A stretch of 21,232 nt of DNA, taken from CAZAKZ01 sp964485695 (lineage in GTDB: Bacteria > Planctomycetota > JAFGQW01). The stretch lies in contig CAZAKZ010000102.1 of assembly GCA_964485695.1 (NCBI GenBank), forward strand, positions 1-21,232. The letters run 5' to 3'. Positions 7,330-15,773 of this stretch are shown piece by piece. Below the pieces are notes generated by a model that saw nothing but the letters and a program-made list of their open reading frames with translations, was not told where the DNA came from and made no database searches. How positions within the stretch are numbered: position 1 is the stretch's first letter; each line of letters begins with the position of its first letter. The position numbers and the translations under genes are program-made.

Positions 7330-7338
7330 CTTATAGCA
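7330..7338 (-). promoter_or_regulatory. Extended -10 element just before mfd
   Basis: On the minus strand TGC-TATAAG (7338 down to 7330) ends 6 nt before the mfd ATG. This is a TGn-extended -10 that would start RNA at or next to the start codon. It lies in the short rnc-mfd gap. No convincing -35 is present. Confidence 0.4.
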
Positions 7339-7354
7339 TGGAAGGCATGCAACC

Positions 7355-8068
7355 TCAGATCCCCTGGGGCGGAGGCGTGAACTTCATCTCCTTGCGCAGC
7401 TCCATCAGGGCCTTGCGCGCGGCCCTCTGCTCCGCATCCTTCTTGTTATGCCCCGTGCCGGGCCCGAACTCCCGGCCCGCGACCCGGGCCATGACCTTGA
7501 ACCGCTTGAGGTGGTCGGGCCCGGCTTCCTGCACCACCAGGTAGGTGGGGGTTTCGGACAGGGACTTCTGGGCGAAGTGCTGCAGCAGCGACTTGTAGTT
7601 CTTGGCGTGGCGGTTGTGGACCACCCGGGCGATCTCGCTCTCCAGGTTGCGCAGCACAAAGGACCGGGCGTCCTCGAACCCGCCGTCCAGGAAGATGGCC
7701 GCCACCACGGCCTCGAACAGGTCGGCCAGCAGGGAATCGGGCAGGACCCGCCCGCTGCTCACGCCCTTGCCCACGCACAGGAACCGCTGCAGCTTCAGCG
7801 TGCGGCTGCGCCGGGCCAGGGTCTTGGTGCTCACCACCACCGACTTGACCTTGGTGAGCTGTCCCTCGGGCTGGTCCGGGAAGATCTCGTAGAGGTAGTG
7901 GGTGATCACCAGGCCCAGCACCGAGTCCCCGAGGAATTCCAGGCGCTCGTTGCTGGGTCGGTCCGGGGTCTTGGTGGAGGCGTGGGTGAGGGCCTGGTCC
8001 AGGAATTCCAGCCGGGAAAATCGGTACCCGAGGAACTCCTCGCACTGTAGTAGCCGGGATCGATCCAT
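7355..8068 (-). CDS. rnc: Ribonuclease III
   Basis: RNase III cuts double-stranded RNA, including rRNA precursors and structured mRNA leaders. The 237-residue protein has the catalytic signature 'NERLEFLGDSVLGL' (about residues 40-53) and the second acidic cluster 'DLFEAVVAAIFLDGG' (about 116-130). It ends with a double-stranded-RNA-binding domain from about residue 160 ('YKSLLQHFAQ', 'GHNKKDAEQRAARKAL'). Length and order match the family. The start at 8068 gives the normal N-terminus, although no strong ribosome-binding site is seen; a hairpin (8103-8125) lies 34 nt upstream. It sits between the lipoprotein gene and mfd on one strand, likely co-transcribed. Confidence 0.97.
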   Translation of the reverse strand: MDRSRLLQCEEFLGYRFSRLEFLDQALTHASTKTPDRPSNERLEFLGDSVLGLVITHYLYEIFPDQPEGQLTKVKSVVVSTKTLARRSRTLKLQRFLCVGKGVSSGRVLPDSLLADLFEAVVAAIFLDGGFEDARSFVLRNLESEIARVVHNRHAKNYKSLLQHFAQKSLSETPTYLVVQEAGPDHLKRFKVMARVAGREFGPGTGHNKKDAEQRAARKALMELRKEMKFTPPPQGI

Positions 8069-8102
8069 GTTGATTCGACTGCTTTCGATCCGTCGCTACG
8101 CG

Positions 8103-8125
8103 GTGGAACCTTGACCGGGTTCCAC
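8103..8125 (-). repeat. Hairpin in the leader of rnc
   Basis: GTGGAACC (8103-8110) pairs with GGTTCCAC (8118-8125) around a 7-nt loop. The loop-side sequence AACCTTGACCGG (8107-8118) occurs again at 8193-8204, near the lipoprotein stop codon. No U-tract follows on either strand, so it is not a standard terminator. Confidence 0.5.
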
Positions 8126-8207
8126 GGCGTAAGGACGTGCACCGGTTCGTTGCTGCCTTGCCGTATTTTTGTCTTCGGCATGGGGGCCGCGAAACCTTGA
8201 CCGGCGC

Positions 8208-8771
8208 CTACTCCACATCCGGAGGCATGGCCTCCAGGTAACGGAAGATGTCCGCCACGTCCTCGTCGCCAAGGAGCAGCCGGAACCGAAGCCGGGAGCC
8301 CTCGAGCACCCCCAGGACCTCGCTCGCCTCCACCCGGTCCTTCTCCCTGAGGCCCTTCCGGAGGCGCAGAGGCCCGTACAGGGTGCGGAATCCACGGACG
8401 TGGGCCACCATGATGGCCGGGCCGATGCCGGGGTAGCTGGCCGTGACCAGGCACACCGTGCCCGGGCCCGCGGCGCGCACCTGAGCGCCCGGCACGGTCT
8501 CGATGCAGAATCCGCGCGGGCACGGGGCCTCGGGCAGCTTCACGATGCGGCCCTCCACGGGCATGCGCAGGCGCAGCCCCCTGGACGCCGCCGGGGCATC
8601 GCCCCGGGCCGGGTGGGCGGAGCCGGGCCGCGCCGCCTCCCGTCCGCGGTCGGCCTTCCCGCCGGGGAGGCCCCGGGTTCCGGGCACCCCCAGGCAGCCA
8701 CACAGGACCAGGAGCGCCGCCAGCAACCCGGTAAGGCACCGGTTTTTCCGGCCCAAGACGGTTCGGATCAC
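8208..8771 (-). CDS. Putative lipoprotein with degenerate LytM/peptidase M23-like domain
   Basis: The product is 187 residues from GTG 8771, which has GGAG 6 nt upstream; extension to 8894 would run through the tRNA gene and is rejected. A basic N-terminus and hydrophobic stretch (about 11-25) end in a lipobox with the likely lipidated cysteine at C26. After a Pro/Ala/Gly-rich linker, residues from about 74 resemble a LytM domain ('RLRMPVEGRIV', 'VRAAGPGTVC', 'FRTLYGPL', 'LFRYLEAM'-like end). The usual zinc ligands (HxxxD and HxH) are missing: 'YGPL' stands where 'YAHL' is expected. A non-catalytic role, such as activating an amidase or scaffolding cell-wall enzymes, is inference. It is the first protein gene after tRNA-Gly and precedes rnc. 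Confidence 0.65.
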   Translation of the reverse strand: MIRTVLGRKNRCLTGLLAALLVLCGCLGVPGTRGLPGGKADRGREAARPGSAHPARGDAPAASRGLRLRMPVEGRIVKLPEAPCPRGFCIETVPGAQVRAAGPGTVCLVTASYPGIGPAIMVAHVRGFRTLYGPLRLRKGLREKDRVEASEVLGVLEGSRLRFRLLLGDEDVADIFRYLEAMPPDVE

Positions 8772-8786
8772 GCACTTCTCCAGAAC

Positions 8787-8834
8787 CGTTCCTGCCCGGA
8801 CGAGGGGCTTGTGCCCCTCGTCCGGGCAGGAACG
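8787..8834 (-). repeat. Perfect 22-bp inverted repeat (hairpin) between tRNA-Gly and the lipoprotein gene
   Basis: Arms 8787-8808 and 8813-8834 are perfectly complementary over 22 bp with a 4-nt loop (8809-8812). On the minus strand a run of seven T residues lies between the tRNA CCA end and the hairpin, so the order is T-run then hairpin, the reverse of an intrinsic terminator. The hairpin ends 15 nt before the lipoprotein start, making it part of that leader. Its length is right for an RNase III substrate. Confidence 0.85.
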
Positions 8835-8841
8835 AAAAAAA

Positions 8842-8916
8842 TGGAGCGGAAGACGGGAATCGAACCCGCGACATTCGGCTTGGGAAGCCGACATTCTACC
8901 GCTGAATTACTTCCGC
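8842..8916 (-). tRNA. tRNA-Gly (anticodon CCC)
   Basis: Read on the minus strand, GCGGAAG (8916-8910) pairs with CTTCCGC in the acceptor stem. D-arm ATTC/GAAT, anticodon stem TCGGC/GCCGA with loop TTCCCAA, and T-arm GCGGG-TTCGAAT-CCCGT are all present. The anticodon CCC (8884-8882) reads GGG. The discriminator is U and CCA is encoded (8844-8842). A good promoter lies 60-90 nt upstream and a T-run directly follows. Confidence 0.97.
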
Positions 8917-8976
8917 TCCCGGTTCGGGTCCGGCGGGTCCGGCGAGGCGCCCCCCGGACGCGGAACGCATGGGAAG

Positions 8977-9004
8977 AATATAGGGGAACCCGGGTAAAAT
9001 TCAA
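8977..9004 (-). promoter_or_regulatory. Sigma70-type promoter for tRNA-Gly and downstream genes
   Basis: On the minus strand TTGAAT (9004-8999) and TATATT (8982-8977) are 16 nt apart, each matching the consensus at 4-5 of 6 positions. Transcription would start near 8970, about 54 nt before the mature tRNA. It could also drive the lipoprotein, rnc and mfd by read-through. Confidence 0.6.
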
Positions 9005-9075
9005 TGACCTCCCCCCCTCCGGGATGTTACCCTGCAGCGGGGAAATGGCCGGTAATCCTCCCCCGGAACGAATCC

Positions 9076-10080
9076 ATGATCAACCTGCGAACCAAGCCCC
9101 TCACCCAGCACAACATTTTTCAGGTCCCCCTGGAGGGCACGGCCCTGGCCCTGGGCATTCTGGGCGTGGCCATCGGGTCCCTCGGGGTCTACTGCCTCCA
9201 CCTCCTGGGCCTGGACGCCCGGCCCCTGGGCCCCGCAAAGCTCTTTCCCCTGGATCCCTCCATGAATCCGGACCCGGGCGGCTTCCTCTTCACCTTCTGG
9301 CGCTGGACCCCCAAGGCGAACTGGATCGCCACGGGCGTGCTGGAGCTGGGCCTCTGGTGCCTGGTGTCCACGGCCATTGCCCGCACCGTCATCACCCGGG
9401 TGTCGAAGAACGAGGCCCTGGGCGTCACCAACGCCCTGGCCTTTGCGGCCACCCGGTTCGTGCGCTGCTTCTCGTTCTTCGGCCTTATCCTAGGCATCCT
9501 GGTGCTCCTGGCCCTGCCCCTGATCCTGCCCGCCCTGGTCGGCCTGATCCCGGGCGTGGGCTCGGTGCTGGGCTCCATCCTCTACTTCCTGTCCGCGGCC
9601 TTCCTCTACATCTTCGCCCTCTTTGCCGTCACCGCCCTGCTGGCCGGATTTCCCGTCGGCTACCTGTTCCTGCCCGCGGCCCTGGCCGCCGAGGAGGGGT
9701 CGTTCCTGGACTGCGCCACCCGGGCCCTGGGCTACGCCTTTGCCCGGCCCTTCCTGTTCCTCTGGGACCTCGTCAAGGTGGCGCTCTTCGCCGGCGTGCT
9801 CTACATCCTGGGCACCCGCGTGCTCCCCTGGATCATCGACGCCATGCCGGTGCTCTACGGCCTCCTGCCCGGGTCCACCCACCCGGCCGGCCTCTCCGAA
9901 TTTGCCGCCGCCATCCACAAGCTCCTCATCATCGTCATCCGCATCATCACGGGCGGCTTCGTGGTGGCCTACGTGTTCGGCGCCGGCACCCTCATGTACC
10001 TGAACCTGCGCCAGGAGGTGGACGGCGTGGATCTGACCGGCCCCGAGCCCGAAGACCCGGAGCCGGGCGCAGAGGCGTGA
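9076..10080 (+). CDS. Multi-pass integral membrane protein of unknown function
   Basis: I do not recognise a named family. From ATG 9076 the protein is 334 residues; an upstream ATG at 9004 would add a proline-rich tail and overlaps the tRNA promoter, so 9076 is preferred although its ribosome-binding site is poor. Hydrophobic segments lie near residues 22-45, 80-102, a long block at about 130-200, about 220-245 and about 275-310, giving roughly six to eight membrane spans. 'EEGSFLDCATRALGYAFARP' lies between spans and recalls bacterial membrane proteins with a 'DALSRAYSYVFxRP' block. The C-terminus is acidic and proline-rich (from about residue 315). It is divergent from tRNA-Gly and convergent with the ABC transporter. 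Confidence 0.8.
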   Translation: MINLRTKPLTQHNIFQVPLEGTALALGILGVAIGSLGVYCLHLLGLDARPLGPAKLFPLDPSMNPDPGGFLFTFWRWTPKANWIATGVLELGLWCLVSTAIARTVITRVSKNEALGVTNALAFAATRFVRCFSFFGLILGILVLLALPLILPALVGLIPGVGSVLGSILYFLSAAFLYIFALFAVTALLAGFPVGYLFLPAALAAEEGSFLDCATRALGYAFARPFLFLWDLVKVALFAGVLYILGTRVLPWIIDAMPVLYGLLPGSTHPAGLSEFAAAIHKLLIIVIRIITGGFVVAYVFGAGTLMYLNLRQEVDGVDLTGPEPEDPEPGAEA

Positions 10081-10235
10081 TCATACGAGCCTGAATACCC
10101 GGGAATAATCGACCACTCGAAGGGGGCGGTCAATGCCCACCGTGCACAGACTCAGCTGGATTTCATTGGCACTGGATGTGCGGGCGAAAAGACGGCGTTC
10201 TGGGCTCGAGCCACCTGTTGAACAGGGACGCACGA

Positions 10236-12147
<1,912 letters not shown>

Positions 12148-12161
<14 letters not shown>

Positions 12162-13278
12162 GCATCGTCTCCTCGCCCAGCAGGTCCTGGTAGACCTTGA
12201 GGTTCCCCTCCACCATGCGCTCGACGCTGAAGGTGCGGCGCACCCTTGCGCTGCCCTTGCGGCCCAGATCCTCCCGCCCCGCCCGGTCCGTCAGGAGCTC
12301 CACCAGGGCCCGGGCCAGGGCGACGGGATTCCGGGGCGGCACCAGCACCCCCCCGGCCCCTTCCTCCACGGCCTCGGGCAGGCCGCCGACCCGGGACGCC
12401 ACCACCGGCACCCCCAGGCACTGGGCGTCCAGCACCGTGGTGTTCAGGCCCTCCATGACGCTGGGCACGGCCAGCACGTCAAAGGCCCGCATCAGGGTGG
12501 GCGCGTCCTCCCGGAAGCCGGTCATGCGCACCCGGTGCCCCACGCCCAGGCGCTGGATCTCGCCCTCGATGAGGGTTCGGTGCTCGCCCTCGCCCACGAT
12601 CACCACCCACGCCTCGGGCACCTGCGTGAGCAGCTCGGGCACGGCCCGCACCAGGAACTCCTGGCCCTTGTGCCAGGCCAGGTGCCCCACGCACCCCACC
12701 ACCGGCGCCGCCTCGGGCACCTCCATGGCCCCCCGCAGCTCTGCCCGGGAAACCTTGACTCGCTCCAGCCGCGCCGGGTCGACGCCGCTCGGGACGACGG
12801 ATATCTTTGCCTCGGGAATGCCGTCCTCCACCATCACCGCCTGCACGGCCTGGGAGATGGCCACGTAGCGGTCCACGCCGCGGGCATACTTGAACCGGCT
12901 CAGCTTCAGGCGGTTGCGATAGATGGAGAAGTCCACCCGCCGGTGCACGACGCGCTTTGGCCCGCGGTGCAGGAGCGACACCAGGATGCCCAGGCCGTGG
13001 GCGTGGGACGTGTGCATGTGGATAATATCGTACCCCTCGCGCTTCAGGTGCCGGGCAATGCGCCAGGCCGCCCTCAGGTCCAGCTCCCCGCGGGCCGGGA
13101 TCTCCACCACCTCCAGGCCGGCCTTCTCGGCCCGCTCGCTCAGCGCCCCCCCGGGCACGCAGCACACCCGGGCCAGGTGGCCGCACCCCTCGAGGCCCGA
13201 GGCCAGGTAGAGGGTCTGCTGCTCCCCGCCCCGCCAGGTGCGCTCGGTGTTCAGATGCAGGGTCCTCAAGCGCCTCAA
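12148..13278 (-). CDS. Glycosyltransferase family 4 (GT-B fold)
   Basis: The enzyme probably transfers a sugar from a nucleotide donor onto a lipopolysaccharide or other envelope glycan. The 376-residue protein opens with 'HLNTERTWRGGEQQTL', a common start of these enzymes, then shows 'IIHMHTSHAHGLG', 'VVPSGVDPARLE' and the C-terminal donor-binding block 'VPSVMEGLNTTVLDAQCLGVPVVAS' (about 270-295). Asp replaces the second Glu of the usual E-x7-E. I place the start at TTG 13278, which has GGAG 7 nt upstream; the longer ORF to 13464 runs through a repeat and is rejected. A nine-codon upstream ORF ends in overlap with this TTG. The 3' end overlaps the ABC exporter start, so the two are translationally coupled. 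Confidence 0.9.
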
Positions 13279-13304
13279 GGCCCGGCTCCAGTGGAATCTA
13301 CCAT
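13275..13304 (-). CDS. Candidate nine-residue upstream ORF before the glycosyltransferase
   Basis: ATG at 13304 opens MVDSTGAGP followed by TGA (13277-13275), which overlaps the TTG start of the glycosyltransferase (TTGA). A TATACT box ends 8 nt before this ATG, so the mRNA would begin at or next to it. It may simply be chance, or it may couple translation onto the weak TTG start. Confidence 0.3.
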   Translation of the reverse strand: MVDSTGAGP

Positions 13305-13312
13305 GGTGCAAA

Positions 13313-13318
13313 AGTATA
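13313..13318 (-). promoter_or_regulatory. -10 element for the glycosyltransferase-exporter operon
   Basis: TATACT on the minus strand (13318-13313) matches the -10 consensus at 5 of 6 positions, 34 nt before the TTG start. No clear -35 is present; the upstream sequence is a palindromic repeat (13331-13427). Confidence 0.4.
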
Positions 13319-13330
13319 GGCGCGCAGCGG

Positions 13331-13427
13331 GCCCACGCACGATTAATGACCCGATTCGGGACATTTTTCGGGCGTCGGGGGTCCGACACGGCAAAGATGA
13401 CCCGTTTCAGGACAGGAATCGTGCGTG
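13331..13427. repeat. Nested-palindrome repeat, locus 1 (two units)
   Basis: Two units lie in tandem. Each has an outer arm (CCCACGCAC at 13332-13340; CGTGCGTG at the far end), an inner core (TGACCCGATTCGGGACA and TGACCCGTTTCAGGACA) and a middle junction (GGCGTCGGGG / CCGACACG). The core differs from that of loci 3-6 by ACCC in place of TCCT. It marks the left end of the cassette array, between the glycosyltransferase promoter and the retropepsin gene. Confidence 0.85.
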
Positions 13428-13494
13428 AGCGGTGCTGAGAGCATGGACAGGCGCTGGCGTACACGCCCCCTGAGGGGCCAAGGTGCGCTGGGGA

Positions 13495-13875
13495 TTACAA
13501 TGACTCCGACCAGGCCCGGCGCGGACCGTCCAGAAGCAAGGTCACGTGGTTGAGGATGTCCCGGCCCATGATTCCACGCTCCTCCTCGATCAACAGGTAT
13601 CGGCCTCGGAACGCGCGGTTCAGAAAAACCACGTCGAGTAGCACGGCCTCCGTAAAGCTCCGGGTCCCGTCGAATCCCATCAGTTCATAGCGCACATCCG
13701 GTATGGGCAGCACGCCGAGCTGCTCGACTGCACTTCGGGGAAGGAAGGTGATGTCTGCACCCGTGTCCAGGAGCAGGGACGTGTCGCGAACCGTGGTTCC
13801 AGTCTCCTGGCTCCGAAGGATCACCTGGCCGACCGGGGCCGGGGGATCAAAGTTGACCTCGTCATAGGTCGGCAT
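13495..13875 (-). CDS. Retropepsin-like aspartic protease domain protein
   Basis: The 126-residue protein carries the aspartic protease motif LLLDTGAD with D37, T38 and G39, followed by 'ITFLPRSAVEQLG' and, near residue 107, 'GRDILN', the second signature of single-domain retropepsin-like proteins that dimerise to form the active site. Such proteins occur in bacteria beside a small AbrB/DUF104-like protein, as here. The start at 13875 has GAGGTG 7 nt upstream and overlaps the partner gene by 14 nt, so the two are translationally coupled. I infer a two-gene module in which the protease may act on the partner or on a cellular target. It is the first cassette of the repeat-delimited array. Confidence 0.8.
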   Translation of the reverse strand: MPTYDEVNFDPPAPVGQVILRSQETGTTVRDTSLLLDTGADITFLPRSAVEQLGVLPIPDVRYELMGFDGTRSFTEAVLLDVVFLNRAFRGRYLLIEEERGIMGRDILNHVTLLLDGPRRAWSESL

Positions 13876-14077
13876 CGGCAGGCACCTCGATGACCTGTTT
13901 GGCGAAGTCACCGGCTTCATGGGGCCGGGCGAGACGGGGGCTGTACACGCGTTTCCTGGGCCCGCCGTCAAGGTCCGGGATGATCACATAGACTCTTGTG
14001 TTCTCGGGCAGTGTCACGTTGCCGCGCAACCGGATCAGTCCGCTTTGCACGATACCCTCGTAGGCGGGAATACTCAC
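13862..14077 (-). CDS. Small AbrB/antitoxin-like partner protein
   Basis: From GTG 14077, preceded by AGGAGG at ideal spacing, the product is 71 residues. 'YEGIVQSGLIRLRGNVTLPENTRVYVIIPD' is a beta-rich block like the swapped-hairpin AbrB or DUF104 antitoxin fold; 'RVYSPRLARPHEAGDFAKQVIE' is a tail I remember from proteins paired with retropepsin-like genes. Longer starts in the same frame lack family similarity. It likely binds DNA or its partner and represses its own operon, which is inference. Co-translated with the downstream protease. Confidence 0.75.
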   Translation of the reverse strand: MSIPAYEGIVQSGLIRLRGNVTLPENTRVYVIIPDLDGGPRKRVYSPRLARPHEAGDFAKQVIEVPADADL

Positions 14078-14206
14078 TCCGCTCCTCCTGAAACTCTGAA
14101 TCGCAGCCCCTTCAATCCCCGCCCCGGGGGAATCCACGCCACGGCTGCCGGGCGGATTTCCGTCCGGCACCTGTTGCCTGGAGCGGCGTGTTGGGGGCCG
14201 GAATTC

Positions 14207-14234
14207 ATACTACCGCGTTCAGGCTGACTTGCAA
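14207..14234 (-). promoter_or_regulatory. Candidate promoter for the AbrB-like/retropepsin pair
   Basis: On the minus strand TTGCAA (14234-14229) and TAGTAT (14212-14207) are 16 nt apart, each with 4 of 6 consensus matches. The leader to GTG 14077 would be about 120 nt. Confidence 0.3.
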
Positions 14235-14244
14235 GATCGGAGAT

Positions 14245-14342
14245 CCCATACAGTAATATTGACCCGATTCAGGACATTTTCCGGGCGTCGGGGGCCCCAC
14301 GCGCCGGAGATGACCCGTTTCAGGACAGGAATCGTGCGTGGG
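14245..14342. repeat. Nested-palindrome repeat, locus 2 (two units)
   Basis: Cores TGACCCGATTCAGGACA (14260-14276) and TGACCCGTTTCAGGACA lie in tandem, joined by GGCGTCGGGGG/CCCCACGCG, with outer arm CGTGCGTGGG at 14334-14342. The left outer arm is degenerate (CCCATAC, 14245-14251). It closely matches locus 1, and the two flank the AbrB-like/retropepsin cassette. Confidence 0.85.
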
Positions 14343-14408
14343 CGCCGGCCCAGGCTATCAGGCTATATGGTAAAGTGTTCCCTGAAAGCGTGTTCAGGAG
14401 ACGATGCC

Positions 14409-14903
14409 ATGCCCGTGTACGAATACCTGTGTCCGGACTGTAACCGGATCTTCAGCTTCCTGGTGCGGTCCGTTGCCTCGGCCCAGGAGCCGACCTGCCC
14501 GAAGTGCGGCAAGGGCGGCATGCAGAAGCAGTTCTCCCGCTTTGCCACCCCACGCGGGAAGAGCCAGTCCAGCCCGACCGAGGCCGGAGGCGGAGGCGGC
14601 CCCGACCTGGACGACCCGCGCCTGGAGCGGGAAATGATGAAGCTCATGAGTCAGATGGAGTCCCTGGACGAGAACGACCCCCGCGCCGTGGCCCACCTCA
14701 CCCGCAAGATGGCCGACCTGACCGGGGAGAAGCTGGGACCCGGAGCCGAGGAGGCCATCCGCCGCATGGAGGCGGGCGAGGATCCCGAGACGGTCGAGGA
14801 GGAGATGGGCGACGTCCTGGAGGAGGAGACCGGCGGGATGTTCGGGGGCGGCGAGGGCGGCGGGGGTGGCCCGACCCACGACGACGGGCTCTACGATCTG
14901 TGA
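14409..14903 (+). CDS. FmdB-family zinc-ribbon protein, extended
   Basis: The N-terminus 'MPVYEYLCPDCNRIF' with C8, C11 and C30, C33 is the FmdB/CxxC-CxxC zinc ribbon, a small regulatory-type domain of poorly known function. Most relatives I remember are 70-110 residues; this one is 164, with glycine-rich linkers and an acidic helical extension (about 70-135) and a Gly-rich tail. AGGAG lies 8 nt before ATG 14409, so the ORF upstream through repeat locus 2 is not used. It is a single-gene cassette between repeat loci 2 and 3, the only cassette without a toxin, antitoxin or transposase character. Confidence 0.85.
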   Translation: MPVYEYLCPDCNRIFSFLVRSVASAQEPTCPKCGKGGMQKQFSRFATPRGKSQSSPTEAGGGGGPDLDDPRLEREMMKLMSQMESLDENDPRAVAHLTRKMADLTGEKLGPGAEEAIRRMEAGEDPETVEEEMGDVLEEETGGMFGGGEGGGGGPTHDDGLYDL

Positions 14904-14920
14904 GGGATTCGCGGCCCGGG

Positions 14921-15018
14921 CCCACGAGGGTTTCATGTCCTAAAACAGGACATCTCACCCGCGTGGAGAGCCCCACAAAGGAAAAATGTCCTGAATCAGG
15001 ACAGAATTCCATCGTGGG
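14921..15018. repeat. Nested-palindrome repeat, locus 3 (two units)
   Basis: Unit 1 has outer arm CCCACGAG (14921-14928), core ATGTCCTAAAACAGGACAT and GCGTGG. Unit 2 has CCCCAC, core TGTCCTGAATCAGGACA and TCGTGGG (15012-15018). The perfect 17-bp core palindrome of unit 2 is the cleanest in the family. It begins 17 bp after the fmdB-like stop codon. Confidence 0.85.
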
Positions 15019-15062
15019 TGCGCCACCCTGCCTTGAGAATCCTGTGGTCTTGAGCCGAAAAA

Positions 15063-15076
15063 GTGACTATACTCAC
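15063..15076 (+). promoter_or_regulatory. Operator-like palindrome over a -10 box
   Basis: GTGACTATACTCAC is palindromic except at two positions (GTGA-n-TATA-n-TCAC). It overlaps TATACT (15068-15073), which ends 7 nt before ATG 15081. This is a typical autoregulation layout for a toxin-antitoxin operon; the natural binder would be the XRE protein encoded at 15770-16237. Binding is inferred. Confidence 0.5.
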
Positions 15077-15080
15077 TATC

Positions 15081-15773
15081 ATGGCATCCAAACCCGAAAC
15101 CACCGTGCTCGAAGCCGCTGCCCGGCTGCAGGCGCTCGTGCCCGATGCGATCCTGGTGGGAGGCACGGCTGCGGCTCTCCATGCCCGGCACCGCGTCTCC
15201 CTCGACGACGACCACGTAGTCGCGGACCTCTGCGAGCGGTTTGACGACGTGCTCACCGCCCTGGAGGACACCGACGGCTGGGTCACGGCCCGGATCAAGC
15301 GGCCTGTTCTCATCCTGGGACGCCTCGACGGCGTGGAGACCGGGGTGCGCAACCTGATCCGGCAGCGGCCCCTGGAGGTCGAGGAGCTGGCCATCGGCCG
15401 GCTGAGGATCCGGGTTCCCACCCTCAAGGAGATCACCCGGATCAAGGCTTGGCTCTGCCTGATGCGCAATGCCACCCGGGACTACCTCGACTTCGTTGCC
15501 CTGGCCGACCGGCTGGGCGAGGACGAGGCCGCCGGCGTGGTCCTCGAGCTGGACGACTACTATGCCGATCAGATCGGACCGGGGGGCCGGAGGATCGCGA
15601 CGCAGGTCGCCAAGCAGCTTGCGAAACCGCGCCCGGACGACCTGTCAGACGTGGACCTCGCATCCTACCGCAGGCTCAGGCGGCGCTGGCAGGACTGGGA
15701 TGGGGTCAGGGACGCCTGCGGTCGGGTGGCCGTGCGGGTGCTCGATCGAGTCGCCAGGGAGGACGCACCTTGA
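15081..15773 (+). CDS. AbiEii/AbiGii-like nucleotidyltransferase (probable toxin)
   Basis: Proteins of this group transfer nucleotides to tRNA or other targets and act as toxins or phage-abortive effectors. The 230-residue product has 'LVGGTAAALHARHRVSLDDDHVV', in which G27-G28-T29 and D42-D44 form the nucleotidyltransferase GG(S/T)...DxD motif, and later 'KAWLCLMRNATRDYLDFVAL' (about 122-141), the conserved R...(K/R)D-x2-D block of AbiEii. ATG 15081 is chosen over GTG 15063 because the GTG lies in the operator palindrome and the ATG sits 7 nt after a -10 box; neither has a ribosome-binding site, so the mRNA may be leaderless. Its stop overlaps the TTG start of the XRE gene. Toxicity is inferred from the family. 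Confidence 0.8.
   Translation: MASKPETTVLEAAARLQALVPDAILVGGTAAALHARHRVSLDDDHVVADLCERFDDVLTALEDTDGWVTARIKRPVLILGRLDGVETGVRNLIRQRPLEVEELAIGRLRIRVPTLKEITRIKAWLCLMRNATRDYLDFVALADRLGEDEAAGVVLELDDYYADQIGPGGRRIATQVAKQLAKPRPDDLSDVDLASYRRLRRRWQDWDGVRDACGRVAVRVLDRVAREDAP

Noticed and set aside
3997..7380. A 1127-codon plus-strand ORF opposite mfd
   Set aside because: It is the antisense shadow of a well-matched Mfd. Its composition (His, Gly, Leu, Gln, Ala) is what a high-GC gene gives when read backwards, and no domain is seen.
8046..8181. A short minus-strand frame starting MPKTKIRQGS between the lipoprotein and rnc
   Set aside because: It continues out of frame into rnc, has no clear ribosome-binding site, and I recognise no family; the gap is more likely leader RNA.
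8169..10094. A 641-codon ORF running across the lipoprotein, tRNA-Gly and membrane protein
   Set aside because: It crosses a tRNA and is out of frame with the clearly hydrophobic membrane protein.
10081..10235. Possible element in the gap between the membrane protein and the exporter
   Set aside because: I found no ORF, repeat copy or terminator that stands out.
13279..13464. N-terminal extension of the glycosyltransferase to 13464
   Set aside because: It is translated repeat locus 1 and does not resemble glycosyltransferases; the TTG at 13278 has a ribosome-binding site.
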